Counted from the first letter of the stretch, positions 11,501-20,702 are shown. The stretch: 64,000 nt of DNA from Telmatactis stephensoni (GCA_029948255.1 JALIZF010001760.1:186001-250000); one strand, 5' to 3'. Numbers and translations are program-made. The notes: generated by a model not told the origin, from the letters alone.

Positions 11501-13953
11501 CTGCCAAAAAAATGCGTCAAATGTATTGTGGTACCAATAGTCTATTGATAACAGTATTTATTTATGAATTGCCTAATAGTATGTAGCTGTATATTACTTA
11601 AAGGGATGGGAAAAGGAAAGGGAATGGGACAAATGTTTTCGGCCTTCTATTTCTGTTTTTCTTGTGCCCTTGTATGAATAGCCGTTTCCCAAGGTACAGT
11701 TGAGTGAATCCTGTACCAGCCAAATCCTCGTTCTCGTTACAGTAGCTGTTTATATTTTTGTTATCATGTAAATTACATATTGTTTAATTAGCGACTAAAG
11801 TAACAGCAAGTGATAACATGACGAGTATGCGCAAACCCCTGGACGGAAGTGGCCTCAATTACGGTTTTAACCTGGCTTAGGGCTGCTTCTTTCATAAAGA
11901 GAGTCGTATATAATCTCCCCAAAGTTTTTCGGAGCATTAAATTCGAGTGCAGAAGTATGAACAGCTAGAAATTATCCTTTCAAAATTATCCATTGGTCCA
12001 AGACAATAGAGAAGTTGGAGACATGCGCAGATGTTATCACTTGCTGCTAACTAAAGCTGATTTATTGGCAATCATCGTCAGTGCACGATAGTATGCACTG
12101 AAACCGAGGTTTTGGCTAGTACAGGACTCACTCAACTGTATCTTGGGAAACGGCTATTCACAGTATAAATGCTCCTAATGTCATCCAGATGAAAGCAGTC
12201 GCTGAACAGACTTGTTTTCTTTTTGTCTTCATAGATATGTGTGCTTTTCATCGACTATGGAAATCTTGGCATCCATCCATCAAGTGATTTCCGTGTTCTT
12301 GTGGATGCATTCAAACAAACACCATGTGTTGCTGTCAAGGGCTACTTAACAGGTCAGCTCCTACAAACCCACGCCACCAGAGGCATTCAGTAGCGGATCT
12401 AGGGGGGGTCAAAGGGGTAATCGAAAAATGTCTTATAAAAATTGATAGAAGTTTTGCGTTGTGTCGTGTAGAGTCAGTTATACACAGTTGGGTTTAAAAA
12501 ACGGACCCCCCCCCCCCCCCTCCTTGATCCTGGATCCGCTACTGGCATTGCTGTCCCAGTGTAGCAGTGGTTCACCACTTGCATTTCCTCCTCTGTGGTC
12601 CGGGCTCGACTCCCGGCTCGGGCCTTACGTGAACTCAATTTGTTTGGTGTGTTGTTCTCTCCCTTGACACGAGAGTTTTTCTTGTTCTCCAGTTTTTCCT
12701 CCCTCAGCAAAAATCAACGTGTGTTAAGCATCGTATGACTGCATAGTTGAAAGTAGTAGTAGTGGTGGTGGTGTTGGTAGTGGTAGTGGTAGTGGTAGTG
12801 GTAGTGTAGTGTATGAGCCATCAGGCCCACATCAGCAAAATGGTCGCCATTTAACCTAGTTTGCTTCGACAAATGAGATTCTTTTTTTGTTGTTGTTGTT
12901 GTTGTTTTGTTGTTGTTGTTGTTGTTTTTTTGTTTTTCGTTTGTTAAATTTTCACCGGTTGCAACTTAAAACAGGGCACGTGGTAGAAAAAGGTGTGTTT
13001 TTCCCTTAGTTTTCGCTGTCCACACTAAGGCAACAAAAATGGTGCGTTTTGAAATCTTATCGTGAACGTTGCCAAAAACCTTGAAAAGTCCGGCTTGTCT
13101 CGTTGAAGCCCTTTTGTTTTGAAGGCCAGTTAACGTCGGACGTTCTGGAGCCATTTTCTAAAAAGACCCGATAACTTTACGGACCCGTTAACCTAAATAA
13201 ATCGAATAAGGTCCGTAAAGTTATCGGGTCTTTTGAGAAACGGGCCCCAGGTCAGTTCAGTAACGGCTGGCGTTAGCAGTTACGTTCGACGTTACGTTTA
13301 ATGCAACTGGACCCTATAGGCGCTGGTACACTGTGCCATTTTCTCAGCAACTTGTCTCGCAACGACGTTGCGAAACAAGTTGCTGGAGGATTACACAGTG
13401 TAACGGGTTGTCGCGCAATTTTTTTTGTTGCGCGTAGCGTTGCATGAAGTAGAACTCAGGTCTACTTTTCGCAAAGCATTGCAGCAACTTGCAATGCCAT
13501 TGCACAGTGTATCACCCCTCCAGCAACTTTCCTCGCAATTTTTGAGGCACGTTTTCTACGAGCGCATGCGCAATTTCTCATTTCGCTCTGAGGAGCCGTC
13601 TTGAATCTCGCTCCCAGCTTGCCTCGGCCAAAAATATTGCAAGTTGCTGAGAAAATTGCACAGTGTAACAGCGCCTTATGTTGCACAAGGCCTATGTCTC
13701 AACATTTCTATTTGCATTTCAAGGTGTCCAACCTCTGAGTGACTCAGGGGAATGGTCTGACCAGGCAAAGAAGAGATTCGAAGAACTGGTATCCTGGAAA
13801 ATGCTGGTTGGATCAGTCGATGGTGAACAGTATAAATATGATTTCAGAGAAGAACATAAAGTTCCTATGAATCTTTTTGACACATCTGTTAATGACAAAG
13901 ACATTAATATTGCAGAGGTGCTATTGAATGAAGGACTAGCAAGACGCACATAG
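469..13953 (+). CDS. Multi-Tudor-domain protein (TDRD1/TDRD7-like), 3' part of gene
   Basis: Fourteen exons join in frame to about 579 residues ending at TAG 13951-13953: 469-526, 796-1001, 1835-1944, 5421-5541, 6277-6405, 7191-7412, 8093-8125, 8255-8320, 8853-8959, 9933-10098, 11014-11073, 11155-11268, 12235-12352 and 13724-13953. All junctions are AG/GT and every phase matches. The product carries three extended Tudor domains, each a Tudor core inside an SN-like fold. Proteins of this family bind symmetrically dimethylated arginine on Piwi proteins and scaffold piRNA granules in germ or stem cells. The first exon starts in phase 0 with no ATG, so the N-terminus (possibly MYND or LOTUS domains) lies outside the window. 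I cannot decide between TDRD1-like and TDRD7-like from this part alone. The introns are unusually rich in transposon remnants. Confidence 0.87.
1029..1735. repeat. 22-bp minisatellite in Tudor intron
   Basis: Roughly 30 diverged copies of a unit near accaaccacttgacaaccac, with variants such as cccactaaccaa. It starts about 25 bases after the donor of exon 796-1001. The open frames across it on both strands come from the repeat, not from genes. Confidence 0.9.
1967..2627. mobile_element. TTAA-flanked TIR element (piggyBac-like MITE)
   Basis: Begins GGGTGTACTGACATAT and ends with the inverse, with TTAA directly on each side (1963-1966 and 2628-2631). TTAA duplication is the signature of piggyBac transposition. 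No transposase frame is present, so it is non-autonomous. Confidence 0.7.
2918..4310. mobile_element. Degenerate copy of the GC-ended TIR family, split by a later insertion
   Basis: The flanks 2918-2976 (gggtatgctcatcacaaatt) and 3998-4300 (cctaaaagatacgacaagca, then cccccc) match the interior and ends of the elements at 10206-10555 and 42193-42623. The copy is interrupted by the piggyBac-like element at 2981-3993, which gives the relative age of the two insertions. Confidence 0.55.
2981..3993. mobile_element. piggyBac-like non-autonomous element, 1,013 bp
   Basis: Starts CCCTTTCGCTACTGGGG and ends with the inverse CCCTTTCGCTCC pattern. TTAA lies on both sides (2977-2980 and 3994-3997). The first ~295 bases recur at 33316-33609, again right after a TTAA. 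The minus-strand open frames inside show no transposase motif. Confidence 0.78.
4399..4509 (+). repeat. Duplicated ~110-bp segment, copy 2
   Basis: Near-identical partner of 60-169, in the same orientation and inside the third mapped Tudor intron. The copies diverge after about position 4510. Confidence 0.6.
4754..4943. mobile_element. Hairpin MITE with ~75-bp arms
   Basis: The arms around aagatattggaagttacata (left) and tctacatatttatttccaat (right) are inverted copies. There is almost no unique interior. It directly precedes another TIR element. Confidence 0.65.
4954..5306. mobile_element. TIR element with repeated GTTGTCRACAAC palindromes
   Basis: Ends near CCACAGACGAG / CTAGTGTGTGG. Inside are at least six copies or variants of the self-complementary motif agttgtcgacaact, plus a 13-bp-arm hairpin at 5086-5117 (agcagtttccctt / aagggaaactgct). 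Confidence 0.6.
5915..6107. mobile_element. Hairpin MITE with ~80-bp arms in Tudor intron
   Basis: The left arm (caatcaaatcactcaacc ... gcctcgaatttgc) and right arm (gtaaattcaaggc ... ggttgaatgatttgattg) are imperfect inverted copies around a ~30-base centre. Confidence 0.65.
6277..8959 (+). CDS. Tudor module 2 of the multi-Tudor gene (exons 6277-6405, 7191-7412, 8093-8125, 8255-8320, 8853-8959)
   Basis: The first exon gives IGNQVEARVSHITDTGSVFV, the typical entry strand of an extended Tudor domain. The core is GKICCAKCSDGSWYRAIIL ... VQCVDYGNTETL. A 33-bp micro-exon (8093-8125) encodes AIECRLHGLKE and is followed by ESWSTEKTAKMNELV, then KLYLTTEDDQQINI. The aromatic WYRA and DYGN positions expected for sDMA binding are both present. 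The micro-exon is too short for ORF callers; its phase and flanking AG/GT support it. Confidence 0.87.
6713..6734. repeat. Poly-C run
   Basis: A homopolymer of about 20 C in a Tudor intron. Similar runs occur at 10565-10597, 12506-12521 and elsewhere, often at or near the ends of TIR elements. Their exact length is likely unreliable in assembly. Confidence 0.9.
9110..9867. mobile_element. CAGGGTCCC-ended element (possibly hAT-like)
   Basis: Ends CAGGGTCCC ... GGGACCCTG. A second inverted pair inside (ttcttggtttgcatgtgaca versus gtcagtgcaaaccaagaata) suggests a composite or nested element. No clear 8-bp duplication is visible. Confidence 0.5.
9933..13953 (+). CDS. Tudor module 3 and C-terminus of the multi-Tudor gene (exons 9933-10098, 11014-11073, 11155-11268, 12235-12352, 13724-13953)
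   Basis: An acidic Ser/Asp/Glu-rich linker (exon 9933-10098) leads into PWVDVTISDIVDPGHFM. The core is GDLCAVRYDDGQYYRAVV|...|VLFIDYGNLGIHP, with the intron inside the Tudor barrel between beta strands. This differs from modules 1 and 2, where the core is uninterrupted. The terminal exon holds WSDQAKKRFEELV and NLFDTSVNDKDINIAEVL, then LNEGLARRT and the stop. DYGN is intact. No AATAAA was found in the first ~150 bases after the stop. Confidence 0.87.
10206..10555. mobile_element. GC-ended TIR element, related to 42193-42623
   Basis: Carries gggggactcctatatata, ggggatgctcatcagaaatt and several cctaaaaggtac motifs, the same order as the inverse of 42193-42623. Its far end runs into a poly-C tract. 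Confidence 0.6.
11675..12160. mobile_element. TIR element with ~55-bp terminal repeats in Tudor intron
   Basis: Starts TGAATAGCCGTTTCCCAAGG and ends with the inverse. The repeats continue through acagttgagtgaatcctgta and beyond. A further inverted pair (agcaagtgataacat / atgttatcacttgct) lies inside. Confidence 0.7.
12388..12544. mobile_element. hAT-like MITE, 157 bp
   Basis: Terminal repeats CAGTAGCGGATC ... GATCCGCTACTG are hAT-type. GCATT flanks both sides (12383-12387 and 12545-12549), a 5-bp target duplication as in the hAT5 group rather than the usual 8 bp. It inserted 35 bases after a Tudor exon. Confidence 0.68.
12557..12733 (+). mobile_element. tRNA-derived SINE
   Basis: A tRNA-like head contains GGCTCGACTCC at 12603-12613, one base off the B-box consensus. 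An A-box-like stretch lies about 40 bases upstream, and a T-rich non-tRNA body follows. Confidence 0.5.
13161..13234. mobile_element. Hairpin with perfect 25-bp arms (GACCCGATAAC family)
   Basis: 13161-13185 and 13210-13234 are exact inverted copies around acccgataactttacgg. Related fragments lie at 25545-25610, 35521-35570, 40845-40920 and 41095-41145. Confidence 0.7.
13318..13676. mobile_element. TIR element, AGGCGCTG ends
   Basis: AGGCGCTGGTACACTGTGCC ... GCACAGTGTAACAGCGCCT forms terminal repeats that extend to tctcagcaacttg. Internal ttgcacagtgta and gcaacttg motifs are repeated. It ends only 47 bases before the last Tudor exon. Confidence 0.65.
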
Positions 13954-14177
13954 AATGAATCAAAGGTGTAGAGTACCGTAGAAGTTACGCCTTGAAAAAT
14001 TGCATTTCAGCATCTGCTCCCATACAAATTCTCTTATTTTTGGCTCGTTTATTTTGTTTGGTATTCAAGTCTGAAGTTAAAGACTTTGTATGGGAATAGC
14101 GAACTTTTAAATATGATGGTATCCTTAACCACTGCTCATAGAGGCCAGGACACACGATATAACTTATTCTACATACT

Positions 14178-14325
14178 CTACTTTCACATTCCCCATAATG
14201 CCTCTGTTTTTTGGGGGGTAGTTATTGTAATGCTAATCAAATCAGTTGTTATTAAAATCAAATACATTTGAATTACAATAACTACCCCCCAAAAACAGAG
14301 GGCATTATGGGGAATGTGAAAGTAG
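14178..14325. mobile_element. Near-perfect hairpin MITE, 148 bp
   Basis: Arms of about 55 bp (ctactttcacattccccata ... and its inverse) differ by only a few bases around a short A/T-rich centre. Confidence 0.72.
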
Positions 14326-14348
14326 AGAATTGCACACAACACAGTAAT

Positions 14349-14680
14349 ACCGTGTGTCCACCCCTGCAATGGCTACACCGTGTGTCCACCCCTGCAATGG
14401 TTACACCGTGTGTCCACCCCTGCAATGGTTACACCGTGTGTCCACCCCTGCAACGGTTACACCGTGTGTCCACCCCTGCAACGGTTACACCGTGTGTCCA
14501 CCCCTGCAGTGGTTACACCGTGTGTCCACCCCTGCAATGGCTACACCGTGTGTCCACCCCTGCAATGGTTACACCGTGTGTCCACCCCTGCAGTGGTTAC
14601 ACAGTGTGTCCAGCCCTGCAATGGTTACACAGTGTGTCCAGCCCTGCAATGGTTACACCGTGTGTCCACCCCTGCAATAC
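14349..14680. repeat. 28-bp minisatellite, ~12 copies
   Basis: The unit is near accgtgtgtccacccctgca plus atggttac. The period is not a multiple of three and no frame contains a stop, so three overlapping open frames appear on the plus strand. None should be read as a gene. Confidence 0.93.
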
Positions 14681-15149
14681 TCTACTCTACGGTACTCTAC
14701 CAAGAGCATTTTTAAACAAATCACGGTGTTCGACACCTTATATTTGCTGATAGAAGAGAGGCTAATTAGAGGTCACTTATATTTAAAGAAATGTTTACAA
14801 ATTTCAGAGAGACTGTTGGTTTATTTGTCGCACTAAGGTCCTTGTTATGTGAAGGAAAGTTAACTCTGGTGGAAGGGTGTTTCCCTACCGGTACGAAACT
14901 CCTATGCCGTGTGTTTGTCGAAAAACTGCTTTGGGTGGACGAGTTACTGTTCTTGAAACTGCAGTAAACGCCTCACCTCGATTAGCAAATGACCTTAAGC
15001 CTGTCTTTAATCCTGATCGATAGGGCCCTTCTACCAGAGGCAAGTCACTAGAGATATAATTCAGGATATGGTTAGTGAGAGGGGATCTCCCTTCCTCGGA
15101 AACCCAGAGCTCAGTTGTTCGAAAGCAGGTTAAAGAAAAACCATTGATG

Positions 15150-15790
15150 TTAACACTGGGTAAGCGCTCGCCCGCTTTCCAACAACTGAGCCCAGAGGTA
15201 AAAGCGGGACTGTGATTAAAATCGTCCAAACTTCAATTTAGTTGAAACTTCATTAATATAATAATCTCAAAGAGCCATACAATCACTGGTTAATTTGTTT
15301 TATAAAAATTCCAAAGAGAAGTAGTAGATTTTTGTGAATCTTTAGAGGTGTTAGTGAAGTCATATGCTTAACCCAACTGATCGTTCCATACATTTCTTTG
15401 TATTTAGTTTCTTAGATTCTTTTACTTCTCTAAGGCTAAACGTTTGCATGAAGCAAATCATTGTATTATTTGTGCTTAGGATTGATTGTCTGACCAGTAT
15501 TCACCAATGCAGAAAGTCCAAAGTTCAAAGAAATGTATGGAACTCAATGTTTAGGCTGAGTGCATGACGTCACTGACACCTCTAAAGATTCATAAAAATC
15601 TAATACTTCCCATACGAATTTTGAGAAAACAAATTAACTAGTGATTGTATTGGTCTCTGAGATTTTTTTCAATGGGGTTTCAGTTGAATTGATTTTCGGA
15701 CGATTTTTGATCACAGTTCCGCGTGCGCTTTAAGCGACAGAATGATACGACTGGTTTCCCAAGTTGTTTTACCCAAGGGTGTCTGTTGCT
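15150..15790. mobile_element. Long inverted-repeat element, ~200-bp arms
   Basis: Left (about 15190-15370) and right (about 15560-15760) are imperfect inverted copies: ggactgtgattaaaatcgtc and gacgatttttgatcacagtt, tctttagaggtgttagtga and tcactgacacctctaaaga. The unique centre of about 190 bases shows nothing recognisable. Confidence 0.68.
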
Positions 15791-17050
15791 CTTCCTGTTC
15801 TAACTTTTCTTCATGTAAACGGCGTCTAAGTGACTGGCAGCTTAACAGCTTAACACAAGGCAAAAATTATAGAAAATAAGAAAATAAACTTTGTTATATG
15901 AAATGTTGCTGTGTGTATAGTGTTTGTACAATTAAATATCACGGAATTATCACACGCAACTGTTTCCTTAAACAGCGACCATAATGGTCATAATGATTTA
16001 TGCGTCAAAAAGAACTTGAAACTATCCTTTGACTTGCTATGATTTGTTTTTGTGTGTTTGGGTTTTTGTTGCTGTTGTTGTTGTTGTTGTTTGTTTTGTA
16101 TTGTTTTGTTTTTTTTGTGTTTTTTTTTTTTTTGAAATAAGGGTTTTTGGCCGCAACGCCTTTTGCGATCAAACAGCGGAGGTGCGCCTCAAACAAAACC
16201 CAGTCGAGCCACCTTAAATCATTTTACAGGCTTTTTACGTTGAATGTAAATCATCAAAGTAATCAAATGCGCCCTAAGGCTTACTCGTGGACTGCTAAAA
16301 GATTTCTATAAAATTTTAGATTTTAGGGATTCTTGTGTTTCATCTATCTTTGCATTGATTCTTAGATCAGCAAACGAAAATAAGCCCGTCATTGTCATAA
16401 ATCTAATTATCATGTGATCCGTATCCTTTGAAAATAATAATCAGTAGTCTCCTACGCAGCCGCAGTTTGTGTTGTCACGCAACGCTTCTCCCTTCTTTTC
16501 TCTTTCTTCTTCTCTCTCGCTGCGCTCGTGATTCCACTTGAGTTTGGAACATTTTATGACGTCAAGAGTGTGTCAATAAGAGGACAGACAACTCAAAACC
16601 ATCTGTTAATTAGATTTGGTTTAAGGACGATAAAATTGGTGTATTATTGCATGACGCGAAGCGAGCGAGTTAAAAATTTGGCTTGAATTGTGTCGGAGCT
16701 GAAGCATGGCCATCTGGACTAAACATTTTTATGTGCACCGCTTACAGCACTGTATTTACAAATCGACAAAAATTACATAAAGAAATCAGTTAAAATAAGA
16801 GTTTAATTTGGGTTAGGATAGAGTGATGTCGATTGCAAAAATAGACTAGACGCCAAATGTTGCGTTCACTCGGGCTACTTGCAAATGAGTCTCTGGTGGT
16901 AGCCCAAGTGAACGCAGTGCCTTCGGTTTACTTGCAAGCTGTCATCATAAATTGTGTTAGTAAAATTTGGGCCAAAAGAGAACAGACAACTGCTCCTGAC
17001 CGAGATATTTATCCATGGACATGAAAAATTCCTTAAGTTGCTTGTTCCTC
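15791..17050. other. Intergenic, no gene seen
   Basis: Contains T/G-rich simple sequence at 16060-16135 and otherwise unremarkable A/T-rich DNA. Short open frames have no domain or coding-like composition. Confidence 0.5.
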
Positions 17051-17202
17051 TAGCCTCCTCCGCAGGCAACACTGTTTGCTCAGTGTCGGGTGTTGGGCTT
17101 CCTGTTTAGATGAAATGTGTCGTTCTCAGTCTCCACGCGGTTAAAATAACCGCTACAAAGGAAGCCCAAGGAGGAATAATGAGTTGCCTGCGGAGGAGGC
17201 TA
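17051..17202. mobile_element. MITE with TAGCCTCCTCCGCAGGCAAC ends, 152 bp
   Basis: The perfect 20-bp terminal repeats TAGCCTCCTCCGCAGGCAAC and inverse are flanked by GTTCCTC on both sides (17044-17050 and 17203-17209). The right half recurs at 35107-35193 as a truncated copy. Confidence 0.75.
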
Positions 17203-17849
17203 GTTCCTCTATAAAAGTTAATAATATTAATAACATTCAATTTATTTAAGTGTCCAATGTGTTCTATCACCTGCACACAAATAAGTCCCAAGCGTGATGA
17301 TATTTTGATCCTTTCTCTATATCAGAATGCTTTTCAAGAGCCTTTCATTTTCTTCAAGAATACAAACACAATAGTTTTAATTAGTGAACAAAACCTATTG
17401 GTATAGAAGGGGGTCAAAATGTCATCATGGATAATACATGCACACTTTAACATGTTATATTTTTCTGTTTGTTTAACATAAATTGAATACTCGGATGACT
17501 GGTTCTGTCGCTATACTATATATTTTTCCGCTAAACTTCACAATAGAGTATTTTCGGTCTGCTTCAATAAACTTTTTTTTTAATCTACTTTTAGTGGTGT
17601 TACAATCACTCGCGGAGATCACTTAGTTATAATTGAAAAGTGGTGAAACTAGAGGTGGAATCACCAGACCACGAAAAGGTAAATATATATATAATCCGTT
17701 TGCCAGAAGAAGAGCAAAAACGTTGAGCACAAAGTATAGTAGACAAATAGAAGAGCGTCTTTGACAAAGTAAGAAAGGGAATCGGCGTCGCTCTTCCTGT
17801 TCTCAAACTAGATCTGACGGTCGTCTGGGGGCCCGTCAAATCGATCTCC

Positions 17850-18080
17850 TCTGATTACACAGAGGGAGGGGAGGGTAGTGCCCGGGTAGCCCGGGCAGCC
17901 CGTGTTCCCTATACCTCATCGTACCTCGTTCCGTTCGTCTAAAAATAGACGTGATCTCATCGAACTACCGTACCACCCGTACCACTGTACCACCCAGTTG
18001 GGGTTAGCCCGGCTCCGCTCGGGCATGAAGGGGGAGGGGGGGGGGGGGGTTAGCCCCGGGTAGCCCGGTAGCCCGGGTCT
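17850..18080. repeat. G/C-rich low-complexity tract (gtagcccggg repeats)
   Basis: Repeated gtagcccggg blocks, gtaccacc repeats and a poly-G run. No gene is evident. Confidence 0.6.
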
Positions 18081-19206
18081 TAGAAACGGTGTTTTCCTAC
18101 TACTCCCTTACCTTAAAGCAAGTCAGAGAACAATGACAACCACCACTTAAGGTTTCTCATCAAGTGATTTATTACACCAAACTTCCTTTTATACATCTTC
18201 ATTAAAAACACAATATCATGACCTGGCTAATAAACAAGACACCCCTCACTGAATACTGGTGGTGTAGTTGTCTTTTGTAAATAAATTGTATGCAGTTCAC
18301 TGATGCACAGTAATACACTGGAATAGAAGTAACCCTGCATGGGCACAGGGTTTGAAGGACAAAACAATTACTTATCACACCAAAAGGCACTATAATAGTA
18401 CATATGGCTATTGCTTAGAATATCAAAATGAAATAAAAAGGTGATAAATGTTTTGTTTTGCAGAGCAATACTTAAGTACTACTGAAAACTTGATGTGGGA
18501 TTCCTGTGGATGACTACACACTCGGTGATAACAAAATATTTCAAAATATGAACGCTCGTGACTGCATAAGTAATAAAATTCTAGAACAGATAAGGTTTTA
18601 TATCAAATTATTCTCTTTGAAGAACCAAATACAAATATCTTGACCTCATTTTGTTTCAAAGAGTAAAATCGAACATGGGAATATAATCAGTTGTCTATAC
18701 ATTAACATCATGAAAATGGTCATAGAAATTACCAAAGTCTTCCCTATGATAGAGGGATAATTTTTTCTTGTAGCTCAGGGACCAAAAATTTATATTTTTG
18801 AGCCGAACATGGTTCACAGCAAGTTGAAACAGTTGTTGTCACTGCCAGAAAATACACGCTCGACAAGTTGTTTGTCAATCTTGCCACATGATAGATATAT
18901 AGTCAAATAAGAACAAAAGAATGGCTAGAATTAGGGTCCACTAATATGCATTACTTTAGTATCTATTTCACGGGTTTATGAAAACCACCCGGCTCTATCC
19001 TGTGAAAAAAATTATTTTTAATAAACGAATTCGAGAGTCTTTGTGGAGGAATGTTTTAGAAACTAAAGAGTTAATAGCTTCAACATTGTAGTTTGCACTA
19101 CCATGTATACACTAGACCAACGTCAACCATCAGTGCTTCTTGAAAACTGCAAATTTCACAAGAATATTACTTGCCATCGGTTAAAAATGTTTGTTTTTTT
19201 CTGTTC
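18081..19206. other. Intergenic; possibly 3' UTR of the minus-strand HNMT-like gene
   Basis: A/T-rich with no supported frame. A minus-strand AATAAA lies at 18168-18173 (TTTATT on plus), so a long UTR is possible but unproven. Confidence 0.3.
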
Positions 19207-19287
19207 CTTCTTCTTCTTCTTCTTCTTCTTCTTCTTCTTCTTCTTCTTCTTCTTCTTCTTCTTCTTCTTCTTCTTCTTCTTCTTCTT

Positions 19288-19317
<30 letters not shown>
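19207..19317. repeat. (CTT)n microsatellite, about 37 units
   Basis: Uninterrupted CTT on plus, so AAG in the sense of the minus-strand methyltransferase gene. It begins 23 bases after that gene's stop codon and so probably sits in its 3' UTR. It creates spurious Phe/Leu and Lys open frames. Confidence 0.95.
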
Positions 19318-19318
<1 letters not shown>

Positions 19319-19340
19319 AAGATGGAAGTTATACCGATGT

Positions 19341-20231
19341 TCATTTACTTATAACAAAAGCAGCAATTTTATTATTTTTCACTAAATGCTTTCCATCTCT
19401 GACTATGGCATGGTCACTTATCACTGATAACACCTTGTTAACATGAACTTTATCAGCCATGGTGCGAAAATGAACGAACTGTGTGAAGAAATCCAGCAGA
19501 AGGTTTCCTTGGCTTGAGTTTTCATCAAAGACTTCAGTAACATCAATGTCGTACTCTTGTGCAAACATCTCGTATTTCCATCCATTCTTGTTGATCACTT
19601 GGATAACTTCATCTGCGAAGGGCTTGTTGATTTGGAATTCAGCAGAGAGCCGTTCATATGCAAGTGTATTTGTAATCACATCTTTAACTTCCACTATCAC
19701 AACCACATATCCATTCTCATTCAACTCATTTTCAATGCAGTGCTTCAGATTTTGCTCTGGGTCCTCGTAATAAATACTGTGATGAAAATGAATTAGGTCA
19801 AACTTTGTTGCCTGTTCTTCTTGGTTGCTCATTTTTTCTTGTCTGTATTCTGCAAAGGTTTTGGAGTGAATGTCGAAGGTCGTGTTGTCATTTAGCAAGT
19901 CTGGCAAGTTTGCAGTGGCTTTCTTGTAAAGGCTGATTTGGTATAGGTTCGGTTCAACGGCACGATTGAATATCTTCATGCCTCGATGTTTGTCGTTCTT
20001 TTCGATCTCTGCCTGAGCTAAAAGCAGGATATCTATATCAACATCTCCATCTCCACTCCCAACACTCAAGATATTCAATTGACCATCACATGTTTGTAGC
20101 ACTTCTCTTATAACAGACGGGAAGCATAGCGAACGCAGATGTCTATCTTTTTCCGTCTGTTTAGTTTTTTTCTTCCATGTATCCAAACAATTCGTATAAT
20201 GCTCATTGCTTTCAAAAGTCAAAGTCTCCAT
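19341..20231 (-). CDS. Histamine N-methyltransferase-like SAM-dependent methyltransferase
   Basis: A single open frame of 296 residues, close to vertebrate HNMT (292). A class I Rossmann fold is indicated by motif I LNILSVGSGDGDVDIDIL (53-70), an acidic residue in AVEPN (91-95) where HNMT contacts SAM, FDLIHFHHSIYY (144-155), and YVVVIVEV (175-182). The family transfers methyl from S-adenosylmethionine to the imidazole ring of histamine in the cytosol. Whether histamine is the substrate here is unknown: cnidarians have several such paralogues, and the active-site residues cannot be aligned safely by eye. The start ATG (20229-20231) has A at -3 and G at +4. The gene has no intron, unlike vertebrate HNMT, which may mean retrocopy origin. 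A MITE-related stretch (20280-20350) lies upstream, and an AAG tract follows the stop. Confidence 0.85.
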   Translation of the reverse strand: METLTFESNEHYTNCLDTWKKKTKQTEKDRHLRSLCFPSVIREVLQTCDGQLNILSVGSGDGDVDIDILLLAQAEIEKNDKHRGMKIFNRAVEPNLYQISLYKKATANLPDLLNDNTTFDIHSKTFAEYRQEKMSNQEEQATKFDLIHFHHSIYYEDPEQNLKHCIENELNENGYVVVIVEVKDVITNTLAYERLSAEFQINKPFADEVIQVINKNGWKYEMFAQEYDIDVTEVFDENSSQGNLLLDFFTQFVHFRTMADKVHVNKVLSVISDHAIVRDGKHLVKNNKIAAFVISK

Positions 20232-20279
20232 TTTGCCAATAATATTCAGTAGACCTCATTACAAATTATAATAGAACTG

Positions 20280-20350
20280 CTATGAACTGTTTTGTTTTGT
20301 CTTCCCAAGAAAAGGAAACAAAAGTGTTATTCCTACCACATAGGGGCACC
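20280..20350. repeat. Fragment related to the GGGCCC TIR element at 31666-31776
   Basis: Shares the kgttttgttttgtc ... aacaaaagwgttattc arrangement with 31666-31776. It lies within about 120 bases of the HNMT-like start, so it may form part of the promoter. Confidence 0.35.
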
Positions 20351-20654
20351 AGCTCAAGTCACGTGAACAGGCTCTAAGTAATGGCCGAGTGACACCAGTG
20401 AAAAACGTCTGCGCATGCGCGCATACTGTTTTGTTGTTTTTCTACCGTTTTTATCTTGTATTTCAATTATGTTATTTCTTGTTTGTCCAATAAAGTTGTG
20501 AACAAACATATTACGATGTTTTCTTAAGAGATGTGTGAGTTTTAGCTTGAAATGAAATCCTCGTGTTCTCGCCGGGTGTATACATGAAATTTCTCTTGTA
20601 TACTTTTGCAATGAAATTGAGTTTACTAAGGATATTAAGTATAGATATACACAA

Positions 20655-20702
20655 ACAAGAGGACGTTTCGTTGTCATCTCGACAACATCATCAGCTAGGT
20701 CT
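20655..20702 (-). ncRNA. Hammerhead-ribozyme-like motif of a Penelope-like element
   Basis: On the minus strand CTGATGA (20694-20688) is followed by a stem-loop with arms GTTGTC / GACAAC and loop GAGAT, then GAAACGTC. This matches the hammerhead core order CUGAUGA - stem II - GAAA - NUH. An extra U before stem II and a poor helix I suggest a decayed or dimer-dependent form. Its place downstream of the GIY-YIG domain fits known Penelope-like elements, which carry minimal hammerheads in their terminal repeats. Confidence 0.45.

Noticed and set aside
14268..14836. Three overlapping plus frames of 111-160 residues
   Set aside because: Produced by the 28-bp minisatellite, which has no stop in any frame.
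14885..15229. 114-residue minus frame
   Set aside because: Mostly outside known elements, but no domain, no partner exons, and it overlaps the arm of a long inverted repeat. It could be a repeat-encoded fragment; not supportable as a gene.
19103..19446. Poly-Phe, poly-Leu and poly-Lys open frames
   Set aside because: Readings of the CTT microsatellite.
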